This document shows, piece after piece, positions 1 to 5,624 of a stretch of DNA of 6,393 bases (position 1 is the first letter of the stretch; every line of letters starts with the position of its first letter). Source of the stretch: Clostridia bacterium (GTDB lineage: Bacteria; Bacillota; Clostridia; Christensenellales; CALWSW01); the NCBI GenBank assembly GCA_019421925.1, contig JAHZEH010000020.1, positions 9,242 to 15,634 on the forward strand, read 5' to 3'. Made by a program: the position numbers and the translations under genes. The notes under the pieces are model-generated. The model was given only the letters and a program-made list of their open reading frames with translations. It did not search any database and was not told the DNA's origin.

Positions 1-1623
1 AAGCTCCTCCAGAGTGTTGCCGCTGACATAGTCCGAGATATGGTTCTCCAGCATGAAGGAGAGGGTTCTCCCATCCAGCGTTTTGGCCTCGTCGGCGTTG
101 GGGATGGTATCGGCGCTCTCAACGACCCAGAAAATTCCCTTTTCATTCTGGGCCATCGCGGCGATGGACAGGTCGTCTCTGCGGCCATCCTCCCGCCAGA
201 AACGGTTGCCGTCCTGGTTGACAAAGATCGCTCCGGCCGTGCTCTTGGGCATGCAGGCGTCGCCGGTCGTGCCAGTGATGGGGTTGGTGGTGTGCAGGAG
301 CTGAATCTGATCCATATCCACCAGGTCTGCGCCGGCCTCAGAGGCCATGCGGATGCCGTCGCCGGTGTCGGCGGGCATATTGGTGGTGTTGAGGGAGGCG
401 CCCAGGTCGGGCCACTTCTCGCCCTCGCAGTACTGCTGGCGCATCTCCACATTTCCGGCAAAACCGCCGGTGGCCAGGATGACGCCCTTGTTGGCACGGA
501 GGGTGACGTTTGCGCCGTCAGTGGTAACAGCGGTCACGCCGGTGACAGCGCCGTTCTCCTGGATCAGGCTCTGGCCTGTGGTGTCATAGAGGATCTGGCA
601 GTCCCGATCCTGAAGGGTCTCGATAAAAGCCTTGATGATGCCCGTGGTGTTGGGCAGGGCGGAGTAGTGGGTACGGATATAGAGGGAACCCGCGCCCTGG
701 CCGATCTTGTCCTGCATCTCCCAGCCCATGCCTTTGAGCCAGGTCAGGCCGTCATAGGCGTTGCGGGTCAGGTTGAGGACGAGGTTCAGGTCGGCCACCT
801 TGTCGCCGCCGTTCCAGGTCTGGAGGGCGTGCCACTCGGCACTGTCGAACAACGTGGTGGAGCCGGTGGCTCTATAGGCCTCATACTGTTCCCTGACAAG
901 GCCCTGGACCTCGGCATGGATGTCGCTGACGGGCTCCTCGTCCAGCGCCGCCTGAATGGTGTCCTCATAGGCGGGGGTCATCTCCACAGTGGACTGGAGC
1001 TCGGGATCGGCGCAGTTGTAGATGCCGCCGGCCACGATGGAGTTGCCGCCCAGAAAGCCCATCTTCTCAACGACAATGACGCTGGCTCCCGCCTCAGTTG
1101 CGGCCGACGCGGCGGAGAGGCCCGCCCCGCCGCCGCCCACGACGATCACGTCGGCGGTGTACTCCTGATCCTGCACGGGCTCCCCGGGGAGAGGGGCCTC
1201 CAGGGCGGCCAGGTCGCCGCCCGCCTGCCCGGCGCAGTCGGCGACGGCGTTCAGGATGGCGCGGCTGGTATAGGTTGCGCCCGTGACCACATCCACAGCC
1301 AGGGACTGGCTGTCCACGATGCGCTGGGGGATGATATTGATGGGCCACTGGCGGACGCCGGGGGTCTCAGCGTCTGCTGTAACCTCAACGCTGACGATCG
1401 CGGCGTCGCTGAACTCCGTCTGCACCGTCAGGTCGCCCCACAGGGCGGGAACGGTTGCCTCATAGACGCCGGGGGTGTAGACGGCTGCGGCCGGGGCGGG
1501 CGCGGCGGTGGGCGCGGCGGTTGCGGCCGGGGTGCTCTCGGGCGCTGCCGGTGCAGCGGAGCAGCCGGCGGCGGCCAGCGCCAGGGCCAGCAGGAGCGCC
1601 GCGATGGGTTTGAACTTCTTCAT
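1..1623 (-). CDS. Secreted lipoprotein flavin reductase: FMN-binding domain plus fumarate-reductase-type FAD domain (3' end outside window)
   Basis: 541 codons are visible with no stop before the left edge. The start is the ATG at 1621-1623, with GGAGGT 5 nt upstream. Residues 1-21 are a lipoprotein signal: KK near the N-terminus, a Leu/Ala-rich core and the lipobox AAGC with Cys21. An Ala/Pro/Thr-rich linker runs to about residue 47. Residues 48-138 form an FMN-binding domain carrying DVVTGATYT (111-119), whose Thr117 is the expected site of covalent FMN attachment by an ApbE-type transferase. The FAD domain starts near 157 with the GGGGAG dinucleotide motif (163-168), Glu186, GGNS (192-195) and GDG (421-423). 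His444 and Arg482 align by eye with the fumarate-reductase substrate His and proton-donor Arg. The Glu/Arg pair of the Shewanella enzyme's proton relay is not evident just before the AIFVN stretch (465-469), so the acceptor may not be fumarate. The family uses small unsaturated organic acids or enones as electron acceptors; the substrate here is unknown. Confidence 0.9.
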   Translation of the reverse strand, partial: MKKFKPIAALLLALALAAAGCSAAPAAPESTPAATAAPTAAPAPAAAVYTPGVYEATVPALWGDLTVQTEFSDAAIVSVEVTADAETPGVRQWPINIIPQRIVDSQSLAVDVVTGATYTSRAILNAVADCAGQAGGDLAALEAPLPGEPVQDQEYTADVIVVGGGGAGLSAASAATEAGASVIVVEKMGFLGGNSIVAGGIYNCADPELQSTVEMTPAYEDTIQAALDEEPVSDIHAEVQGLVREQYEAYRATGSTTLFDSAEWHALQTWNGGDKVADLNLVLNLTRNAYDGLTWLKGMGWEMQDKIGQGAGSLYIRTHYSALPNTTGIIKAFIETLQDRDCQILYDTTGQSLIQENGAVTGVTAVTTDGANVTLRANKGVILATGGFAGNVEMRQQYCEGEKWPDLGASLNTTNMPADTGDGIRMASEAGADLVDMDQIQLLHTTNPITGTTGDACMPKSTAGAIFVNQDGNRFWREDGRRDDLSIAAMAQNEKGIFWVVESADTIPNADEAKTLDGRTLSFMLENHISDYVSGNTLEEL

Positions 1624-1628
1624 GGTAT

Positions 1629-1634
1629 ACCTCC
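1629..1634 (-). promoter_or_regulatory. Ribosome binding site of the flavin reductase lipoprotein
   Basis: On the minus strand GGAGGT lies 5 nt before the ATG at 1623. It is a near-perfect Shine-Dalgarno sequence at normal spacing and fixes the start of the reductase directly before a clear lipoprotein signal peptide. Confidence 0.8.
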
Positions 1635-1650
1635 ATCGATTTGGGATGAG

Positions 1651-1671
1651 CGGGGAGGGGGCGCCTCCCCG
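1651..1671 (-). other. GC-rich hairpin in the reductase leader
   Basis: A perfect 8-bp inverted repeat (cggggagg at 1651-1658, cctccccg at 1664-1671) surrounds a 5-nt loop. On the minus strand it would form a very stable hairpin about 17 nt upstream of the Shine-Dalgarno sequence. No T tract follows, so it is not an intrinsic terminator. It could affect mRNA stability or translation of the reductase, or be chance in GC-rich DNA. Confidence 0.4.
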
Positions 1672-1679
1672 TTCTCGCC

Positions 1680-1690
1680 GTCATTATGAC
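1680..1690. promoter_or_regulatory. 11-bp palindrome GTCATTATGAC, possible operator or promoter element
   Basis: GTCAT-T-ATGAC is perfectly palindromic. It lies 57 nt upstream of the reductase ATG, immediately downstream of the T tract that should end the LysR transcript. Read on the minus strand it contains CATAAT, a fair -10 hexamer, but no good -35 sits at the right distance. Its position suggests an operator or promoter for the reductase gene; this is inference only. Confidence 0.3.
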
Positions 1691-1739
1691 ATAAAAAAGA
1701 CACACACAGAAATGCTGGAAAAGCATATGGGCGTGTGTC
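1691..1739 (-). terminator. Intrinsic terminator downstream of the LysR gene
   Basis: The outer arms gacacacac (1699-1707) and gcgtgtgtc (1731-1739) pair at 8 of 9 positions. A symmetric 4/4 internal loop and an inner 5-bp stem (atgct 1712-1716, agcat 1722-1726) cap it with a 5-nt loop. On the minus strand the hairpin is followed at once by TTTTTTAT (1698-1691). It lies 25 nt after the LysR stop codon. The plus strand has no T tract after the hairpin, so termination should be leftward only. Confidence 0.75.
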
Positions 1740-1763
1740 CATAAAAAAATATTATAGGGCGGT

Positions 1764-2651
1764 TCAGGACTCCATGAGCTTGATGTGGGCGAAGAAAGCT
1801 GCGGCGAAGGGATTGTCGTTGCTTCTGAGGCGGGCCAGCATGATGCCGAAGCCGGATGCGCAGTCCGCGATGGGGATGATGCGGGTGACTTTGTTGCCCG
1901 ACTCCGAGGCCGCCTTGGTGGTCAGGCCCAGCCCCCCCTTGAGGGTGGCAAAGGCGATGGCGTCCCCCAGCTTTTTGGCATAGCCCTCCACCTTGGGCTC
2001 GATGCCCGCCCCCTTCAGAGCCTCCAGGCAGCTCTGATGGAGGCCGGGCAGCTCCTCCGGATCCCAGAGGATAAATTTCTCCTCCCGGATGTCGCTGAAG
2101 GAGACGGAGTCCCGCTCAAACAGCCGGTGGGTGCAGTGAACAACGATGTGGAGCGCTCCCTTGGCGATGAGAACGGTATCCACGTCCCCCAGGCTGGAGG
2201 CGTTGGGCTCGGAGAGAAGAGCCAGATCCAGCTCCCCGGAGTGGAGCATGCGTTTGGCGTCGTTGAAGTCCTCGTAGGTGGTGCGCACCTCCACGTTGGG
2301 ATAGAGCTTGCTGAACTGGCGCATCCGGGCGGCGAGATAGTTCAGGGAGCCGTTGAACAGATAGCCCAGGTTGATATAACCCTCTGTGGTGTCCGAATCG
2401 TTGCGCACCCGTTCCACCAGTGCGTCGCACTGCCTGAGGATGCGGCGGGCGCCATCATAACACAGGCGGCCCGCCTGGGTCAGCTCCAGCCCCCTGCCGC
2501 CCCGCAGGAGCAGAGGACGTCCCAGCTCCTTTTCCAAGTCGGAGACGGCCCGGCTGAGGGCGGGCTGGGTCACAAAACACTTCTGAGCCGCCCGGGTGAA
2601 ATTCATCTCCTCCACCAGGGCGACAAAATAAGTCAGGGCTTGCAAAGTCAT
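1764..2651 (-). CDS. LysR-family transcriptional regulator
   Basis: The 295-residue product is the usual length for the family. The winged helix-turn-helix fills residues 1-60: it begins MTLQALTYFVALVEE, with the helix-turn-helix at about 18-43 (FTRAAQKCFVTQPALSRAVS, then DLEKELG) and the wing ending in LELTQAG. A linker helix and the two-lobed effector-binding domain (about residues 90-295) follow. The ATG at 2649-2651 is chosen because the LysR fold starts there, a GGAG lies just upstream, and a sigma-70 promoter sits 35-63 nt upstream. The longer open frame reaching 2924 would run back through that promoter. The regulator is co-oriented with and directly upstream of the flavin reductase, separated from it by a terminator. 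Such proteins bind a small inducer and often control the adjacent operon, so the reductase is a reasonable target; the ligand cannot be read from the sequence. Confidence 0.95.
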   Translation of the reverse strand: MTLQALTYFVALVEEMNFTRAAQKCFVTQPALSRAVSDLEKELGRPLLLRGGRGLELTQAGRLCYDGARRILRQCDALVERVRNDSDTTEGYINLGYLFNGSLNYLAARMRQFSKLYPNVEVRTTYEDFNDAKRMLHSGELDLALLSEPNASSLGDVDTVLIAKGALHIVVHCTHRLFERDSVSFSDIREEKFILWDPEELPGLHQSCLEALKGAGIEPKVEGYAKKLGDAIAFATLKGGLGLTTKAASESGNKVTRIIPIADCASGFGIMLARLRSNDNPFAAAFFAHIKLMES

Positions 2652-2685
2652 AGGCGTTCTCCATCTCCCGGCATTCTTGTATTTC

Positions 2686-2714
2686 AATATAGCGCATTCC
2701 ATCCGTGGAGACAA
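2686..2714 (-). promoter_or_regulatory. Sigma-70-type promoter of the LysR gene
   Basis: On the minus strand, TTGTCT (2714-2709) and TATATT (2691-2686) are separated by exactly 17 nt, as expected for -35 and -10 hexamers. Transcription would start near 2679, giving a leader of about 28 nt. A short dyad tcca-N4-tgga (2698-2709) lies in the spacer and -35 edge and could be part of an autoregulatory site, although it does not match the LysR T-N11-A spacing exactly. Confidence 0.6.
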
Positions 2715-3048
2715 GGGAGAGGCGCTGTCTAAAAGAAAAAGGCGCGGAGAGGCATTGACTGAATTCCGGCCCTCCTCTGACGCCTGGGGCCTGCGTTTTA
2801 CCAACACGGACAGCACCCCAAAGGGCGATGGCCTTGCCGCAGTTCTTCCGGCTGCGGGAGAAACAGGCAATGGCAGTAATCCCCGACGCAGCGCCGGGAT
2901 GCGGGATGATTCGGGGAGGCGCAATGGGACGAAGAATGCTGGCGGCCCATGCGGGCGCGACGCTGGCGCTGATCGTGCCGGCGGCAGCGGCTGTTTTTGC
3001 CGGGGAAGCGGCGGATATGATGCGGTGAGGCTGAAAAAAGAGGAGCGA
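2715..3048. other. Region without a convincing conventional gene
   Basis: This stretch lies between the LysR promoter and the terminator hairpin. Frames on both strands are partly open because of high GC, but no translated frame shows a recognisable domain. The only candidate is the small plus-strand reading frame at 2924-3028. It sits in a longer open plus-strand frame covering at least 2774-3028, so it could also be the tail of a decayed gene. No tRNA, tandem repeat or insertion-sequence end was seen. Confidence 0.5.
2924..3028 (+). CDS. Candidate 34-residue single-span membrane micro-protein
   Basis: GGGGAGG (2913-2919) stands 4 nt before the ATG at 2924. The frame encodes MGRR, then an uninterrupted Ala/Leu/Val-rich stretch (about residues 5-27, including LALIVPAAAAVF), then an acidic tail ending in DMMR. 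The basic N-terminus plus hydrophobic core fits one membrane helix or an uncleaved signal. Its TGA stop is 20 nt before a perfect bidirectional terminator hairpin, as expected for a real 3' end. No family is recognised and no plus-strand promoter is evident. The same frame is open upstream to at least 2774 (an alternative ATG at 2828 gives 66 residues), so this may instead be the end of a decayed gene, or chance coding in GC-rich DNA. Confidence 0.3.
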   Translation: MGRRMLAAHAGATLALIVPAAAAVFAGEAADMMR

Positions 3049-3082
3049 TCAAAAAGCGGCGGATCTTTCCGCCGCTTTTTGA
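3049..3082. terminator. Perfect 15-bp bidirectional terminator hairpin
   Basis: The arms at 3049-3063 and 3068-3082 are perfect reverse complements around the loop tctt (3064-3067). Each arm carries five A or five T at its outer end, so both strands read a GC-rich stem followed by TTTTT; the minus strand has a further TTTTTT a little downstream. It lies 20 nt after the candidate micro-ORF and about 25 nt before the start of the spore hydrolase remnant. Confidence 0.8.
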
Positions 3083-3112
3083 TTCATTGATTGCCAAGAA
3101 CATAGTGGGCGA

Positions 3113-3550
3113 TATACTTACGGACCGCCGATGGCAGTCGCCCCCCTTCCCCAGGTGGCGCAGGTTATCAGGTACGCGGTCTCGGTGATCCCCTCAGAGA
3201 AAATCCTTATGGGAATACCCAACTACGGCTATGACTGGACGCTGCCCTACGAGCGATCCAGGCCGGCGCGGGTCATCTCCAATGCGGGTGCAGTACGGCT
3301 TGCCAGCCAGAAGGGGGCGGAGATTCTCTACGATGTGCGCGCCCAGGCGCCCTATTTCTTTTATTACGACGACAATGGCTATCAGCAGGTGGTCTGGGTT
3401 GAGGATGCGCGGAGCATTCAGGCAAAACTGGGGCTGGTGGAGGAGTATCATCTGGGCGGCGTGAGCTACTGGAATATCAGCCAGTACTTCGCCCAGAATT
3501 GGCTGGTGCTTAACTCCATGTTCGGCGTGAGAAAGATGTTTGAGGTATAG
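3113..3550 (+). pseudogene. 5'-truncated GH18 spore cortex hydrolase (YaaH/SleL-like), C-terminal part only
   Basis: From 3113 the frame reads YTYGPPMAVAPL, a stretch characteristic of YaaH/SleL-type GH18 N-acetylglucosaminidases of the spore wall. It continues through IPNYGYDWTLPY, a segment containing YFFYYDD, and the typical end GGVSYWNISQYFAQNWLVLN before the TAG at 3548-3550. Only about 145 residues remain of a protein normally about 400 or more residues long. The LysM repeats and the first half of the TIM barrel, including the catalytic DxxDxDxE motif, are absent. In-frame sequence just upstream no longer matches the family and reaches a stop at 3080-3082. No RBS precedes the internal ATG at 3131, so a functional product is unlikely. 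The family role, cleaving cortex peptidoglycan during germination, supports a spore-forming ancestor. Confidence 0.85.
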
Positions 3551-3569
3551 GGTCGGGAAGCGAATGGAA

Positions 3570-3597
3570 AGAGGCGAAGCTGGAAAGCTTCGCCTCT
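3570..3597. terminator. Hairpin between convergent gene remnants, probable terminator
   Basis: A perfect 12-bp inverted repeat (agaggcgaagct at 3570-3581, agcttcgcctct at 3586-3597) closes on a ggaa loop. It lies 19 nt after the hydrolase stop and 16 nt beyond the stop of the leftward flavoprotein remnant, between convergent genes. The T-rich tail is weak: the minus strand reads TTTCCATT and the plus strand has no real tract. It is probably a terminator of the flavoprotein gene that has outlived its gene. Confidence 0.55.
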
Positions 3598-3613
3598 GAT
3601 CCGTTTAGGACGC

Positions 3614-4197
3614 TTAACGGCCCTGGGCCGCGTTTGCGCCGGAGATCCGGCCGGTGCTCAGGCAGTACTGAATGCAGGAACCGGAGTAGGGGTATTCGTT
3701 GTAGAAGAAGGTGGCGGCGGCGCACTCGCCCGCACCATAAAGGCCGGGGATAGCCGTGCCGTCCTCCTTGAGGATGCGGCCCTCCGTATCAATGCTCAAG
3801 CCGCCGAAGGTGCCGAGCGCAATGGGAACCAGATTAACGGCATAGAAGGGGCCCTCGCTCATGCCATACATCAGCTCGGAGGGCTTGCCGAATTCAGTGT
3901 CCTCTTGGCCCTTCATGGAGTCGTATTGCCGGGCGGTGTCCACAAGGGCGCCGGCATCCACTCCGATGAGGGCTGCGAGCTCCTCCAGGGTCTCCGCTTT
4001 GGTTCGCCTTTCATTGCTCAGGCTACGGTGCCATTCGCCACGCCCGCTTCGCAATCCTCCAGATAGGGGCTGAGGCTGTCAAAGAGGATGTGGAAGGAGG
4101 AATGGCCCTGACGGATCTGGTCGCGCATGCACATATAGGCTCTGCCGTAGAAATTGGCCTCGTTTATGAAGCGCTCGCCCGCTTCGTTGACGTCCAT
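3614..4197 (-). pseudogene. 5'-truncated and frameshifted FAD flavoprotein (fumarate reductase/ketosteroid dehydrogenase-like family)
   Basis: Two pieces in different frames form one C-terminal half. The first (4197-4021, 59 codons) reads MDVNEAGERFINE at its start and ends in EAGVANGTVA before a TGA. The second (4000-3614, 128 codons) begins KAETLEELAALIGVD and carries the FAD-closing motif GLYGAGE and a terminal SGSCIQYCLSTGRISG. Removing the 20 nt at 4001-4020 joins them in frame. The ATG at 4052-4054 used by the open frame is not a true start, because its first 18 residues are the frameshifted copy of the preceding piece. The N-terminal FAD-binding GxGxxG domain is missing. The His and Arg that hold the carboxylate of fumarate in this half of true fumarate reductases are not apparent (LGTFGG and YPYSGS occupy those places), so the ancestor probably acted on another enone or steroid-like substrate. 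Confidence 0.85.
4001..4020 (-). other. 20-nt frame-breaking segment in the flavoprotein remnant
   Basis: This segment separates codons for GTVA from codons for KAETLEEL. Deleting exactly these 20 nt restores one continuous reading frame across a junction that looks natural for the family. It introduces a TGA directly after GTVA and changes the frame (20 is not a multiple of 3). No clear duplication of flanking sequence was found, so its origin is unknown. Confidence 0.6.
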
Positions 4198-4674
4198 TTA
4201 TAAATATTTCAAGTCCAAGGAAGAGATTTTTACGAATATCTATGTTTCAGTGGACCCGGTTCTGCTGGAGGCCATGCCCCGCATCCTGATGGCGGAGGCC
4301 TCGCCGCTCCAGAAGTACTGGAGGATTTGGCGCTTCTATATTGACCGCACGATTGATGTGGGTCCCCAGGTGGTGGAATATGTGGCCAGGTCGGGCTTCA
4401 GGGTATCTCAGGAGCATGGCTTTTTTCTCAGGGAGAACTACTCCATCTATGATACGAGGAGCCTGCTGCTGGAAAAATGCCAGAGCCTTGGGCTTGTGCG
4501 CTCAGACGTACCGGTCAAGGCATTGCTCGACAGCTTCCTCTATTATCTTGTGGGTGTGAACATTGACCGGAGCCACAGGAGAGGGGCGTTTGATTATATA
4601 AGGCGGCCTTTGAAGGCATGATGATGGCGATGTGCGCCAAACCGGACTTTGGGCCCTATGACGAGTTCGTTTGA
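4193..4674 (+). pseudogene. TetR-family regulator remnant, missing the start of its DNA-binding domain and frameshifted near the 3' end
   Basis: Recognisable sequence starts at SIYKYFKSKEEIF, the recognition helix and following residues of a TetR helix-turn-helix, and continues through a helical ligand-binding region to RGAFDYI near 4600. The first 40 or so residues of a normal TetR protein (helices 1 and 2) are absent; the open frame before 4193 is antisense of the neighbouring flavoprotein. Near 4598-4602 the frame shifts and ends in a premature TGA (4619-4621). Restoring one A there gives AAFEGMMMAMCAKPDFG and a natural stop at 4672-4674. The truncated DNA-binding domain makes function unlikely. 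It faces away from the flavoprotein remnant, which it may once have regulated. Confidence 0.8.
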
Positions 4675-4685
4675 ACAGGCAAAGA

Positions 4686-4718
4686 AAAGGAGGCGGGACA
4701 TGAAGTCCTGCCTCCTTT
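4686..4718 (-). terminator. Intrinsic terminator of the SDR operon
   Basis: Fourteen-nucleotide arms (4686-4699 and 4705-4718) pair completely, with one G-T wobble, around a 5-nt loop. On the minus strand the stem runs into CCTTTTCTTT. It starts 11 nt beyond the stop codon of the leftward SDR gene. The tetR remnant ends at 4674 on the other side. Confidence 0.75.
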
Positions 4719-4729
4719 GACGATATGAC

Positions 4730-5596
4730 TTACTTCCTGGGGGCTACGTCCGCCAGTGTGATGGGGCGGACCATGTTGGCCTGGAAGTTGCCCTGTTCCC
4801 GGAGCAGCTTGTCGTACTGGGGATGGGTGAGAATGAAGAAGTTGTCGGTCCCCAGGGCCTCAAAGACCTCCTCAATGACCGGGTCCAGAGGACGGCCGTT
4901 GTTGAGCACATAGCGGTTGCCCTCATCGTATTTCTGGTACTGCTCGCTGGTGTAGAAGGGGTCGTCGTTTTTGGCAAAGCGCTCCGGACGGTGCCTGTCG
5001 GTCAGATACATCTCCGTCTGGATAAAACCGGGGCAGAAGACGGCCAGGTCGATGTCCGCGCCTGTCTCCTTCAGCCACTTATAGGTGCACTCGGAGAAAG
5101 CCACAGCCGCATGCTTGGTGCTGAAGTAGATGGGGGAGGCGGAGAGGGTGATGAGCCCCGCAATGGAGCAGACGTTGAGAATCTGGCAGTGGTTCCCCTG
5201 GGCCTTCATCTGGGGGATGAAGCGCTTCATCATATACCAGTGGGAGTAAAAGTTGGTCTCCGTGACCCATTTGATGTCCTGCTCCACGATCTCCGTCACA
5301 TTGCCGAAGGCGGAGACGCCTGCATTGTTGATGAGGAAATCGCAGCGGCCATAGGCCTCCATGGTCGCGTCGAAGATTCTCTGGCACTCCTCGCTCAGGG
5401 AGACGTCGGCCTGGACTGCAACCGCCTCAGCCCCCAGTGCGCGGATTTCGGCGGCAGTGTTCTCGGCCTCATCCCCGTGGATATCGTTGACCAGAAGTTT
5501 GGCGCCCCGTTTGGCACAGCCCAGGGCCAGAGCCTTACCGATGCCGTTGCCCGCGCCGGTGACGGCGACGACTTTATTTTTGTAATCTGTAAACAT
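4730..5596 (-). CDS. NAD-type short-chain dehydrogenase/reductase (SDR), distal gene of a tandem pair
   Basis: The 288-residue product is a complete classical SDR. Residues 13-20 are TGAGNGIG, the dinucleotide-binding loop. Asp38 at the end of the second strand favours NAD(H) over NADP(H). NNAG is at 90-93. The catalytic set is Asn115, Ser144, Tyr157 and Lys161 (Tyr-x3-Lys), and CPG at 188-190 is the usual post-catalytic motif. The protein is longer than the usual 250 residues because of an insertion containing HRPERFAKNDDPFY (202-215) and a C-terminal extension with FFILTHP (253-259). The ATG at 5594-5596 has AGGAG 7 nt upstream. It begins 28 nt after the stop of a paralogous SDR in the same orientation, so the two are probably co-transcribed. 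The reaction is oxidation of a secondary alcohol or reduction of a ketone; the substrate is unknown. Confidence 0.95.
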   Translation of the reverse strand: MFTDYKNKVVAVTGAGNGIGKALALGCAKRGAKLLVNDIHGDEAENTAAEIRALGAEAVAVQADVSLSEECQRIFDATMEAYGRCDFLINNAGVSAFGNVTEIVEQDIKWVTETNFYSHWYMMKRFIPQMKAQGNHCQILNVCSIAGLITLSASPIYFSTKHAAVAFSECTYKWLKETGADIDLAVFCPGFIQTEMYLTDRHRPERFAKNDDPFYTSEQYQKYDEGNRYVLNNGRPLDPVIEEVFEALGTDNFFILTHPQYDKLLREQGNFQANMVRPITLADVAPRK

Positions 5597-5603
5597 GGAA
5601 GTT

Positions 5604-5608
5604 CTCCT
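5604..5608 (-). promoter_or_regulatory. Ribosome binding site of the distal SDR gene
   Basis: AGGAG on the minus strand, 7 nt before the ATG at 5596, lies within the 28-nt gap between the two SDR genes. The gap holds no terminator, which supports one transcript with separate translation starts. Confidence 0.7.
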
Positions 5609-5624
5609 CTCTTCAGCCGGTTTG

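Noticed and set aside
40..1689. 549-codon plus-strand open frame opposite the flavin reductase
   Set aside because: The minus strand encodes an unmistakable lipoprotein with FMN and FAD domains in this interval. The plus-strand translation is Gly/Val-rich antisense sequence with no domain and no RBS.
1785..2732. 315-codon plus-strand open frame opposite the LysR gene
   Set aside because: It is the antisense of a clear LysR protein and shows no family motif.
2755..2760. TTGACT as the -35 of a plus-strand promoter for the micro-ORF
   Set aside because: No reasonable -10 hexamer occurs 16-18 nt downstream, where the sequence is GC-rich.
2652..2924. N-terminal extension of the LysR protein to a start at 2924
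   Set aside because: The extension has no homology, covers the predicted promoter at 2686-2714, and the LysR fold begins exactly at the ATG at 2651.
3194..3451. Minus-strand 85-codon open frame opposite the spore hydrolase remnant
   Set aside because: The plus strand shows strong GH18 family features here; the minus frame is a shadow.
3614..4054. A separate intact 146-residue protein starting at 4054
   Set aside because: Its first 18 residues are an out-of-frame reading of the upstream flavoprotein piece; only the part from KAETLEEL onward matches the family.
4154..4621. An intact 155-residue TetR regulator starting at 4154
   Set aside because: Residues before SIYKYF are the antisense of the flavoprotein remnant, the DNA-binding domain is incomplete, and the C-terminus is frameshifted.
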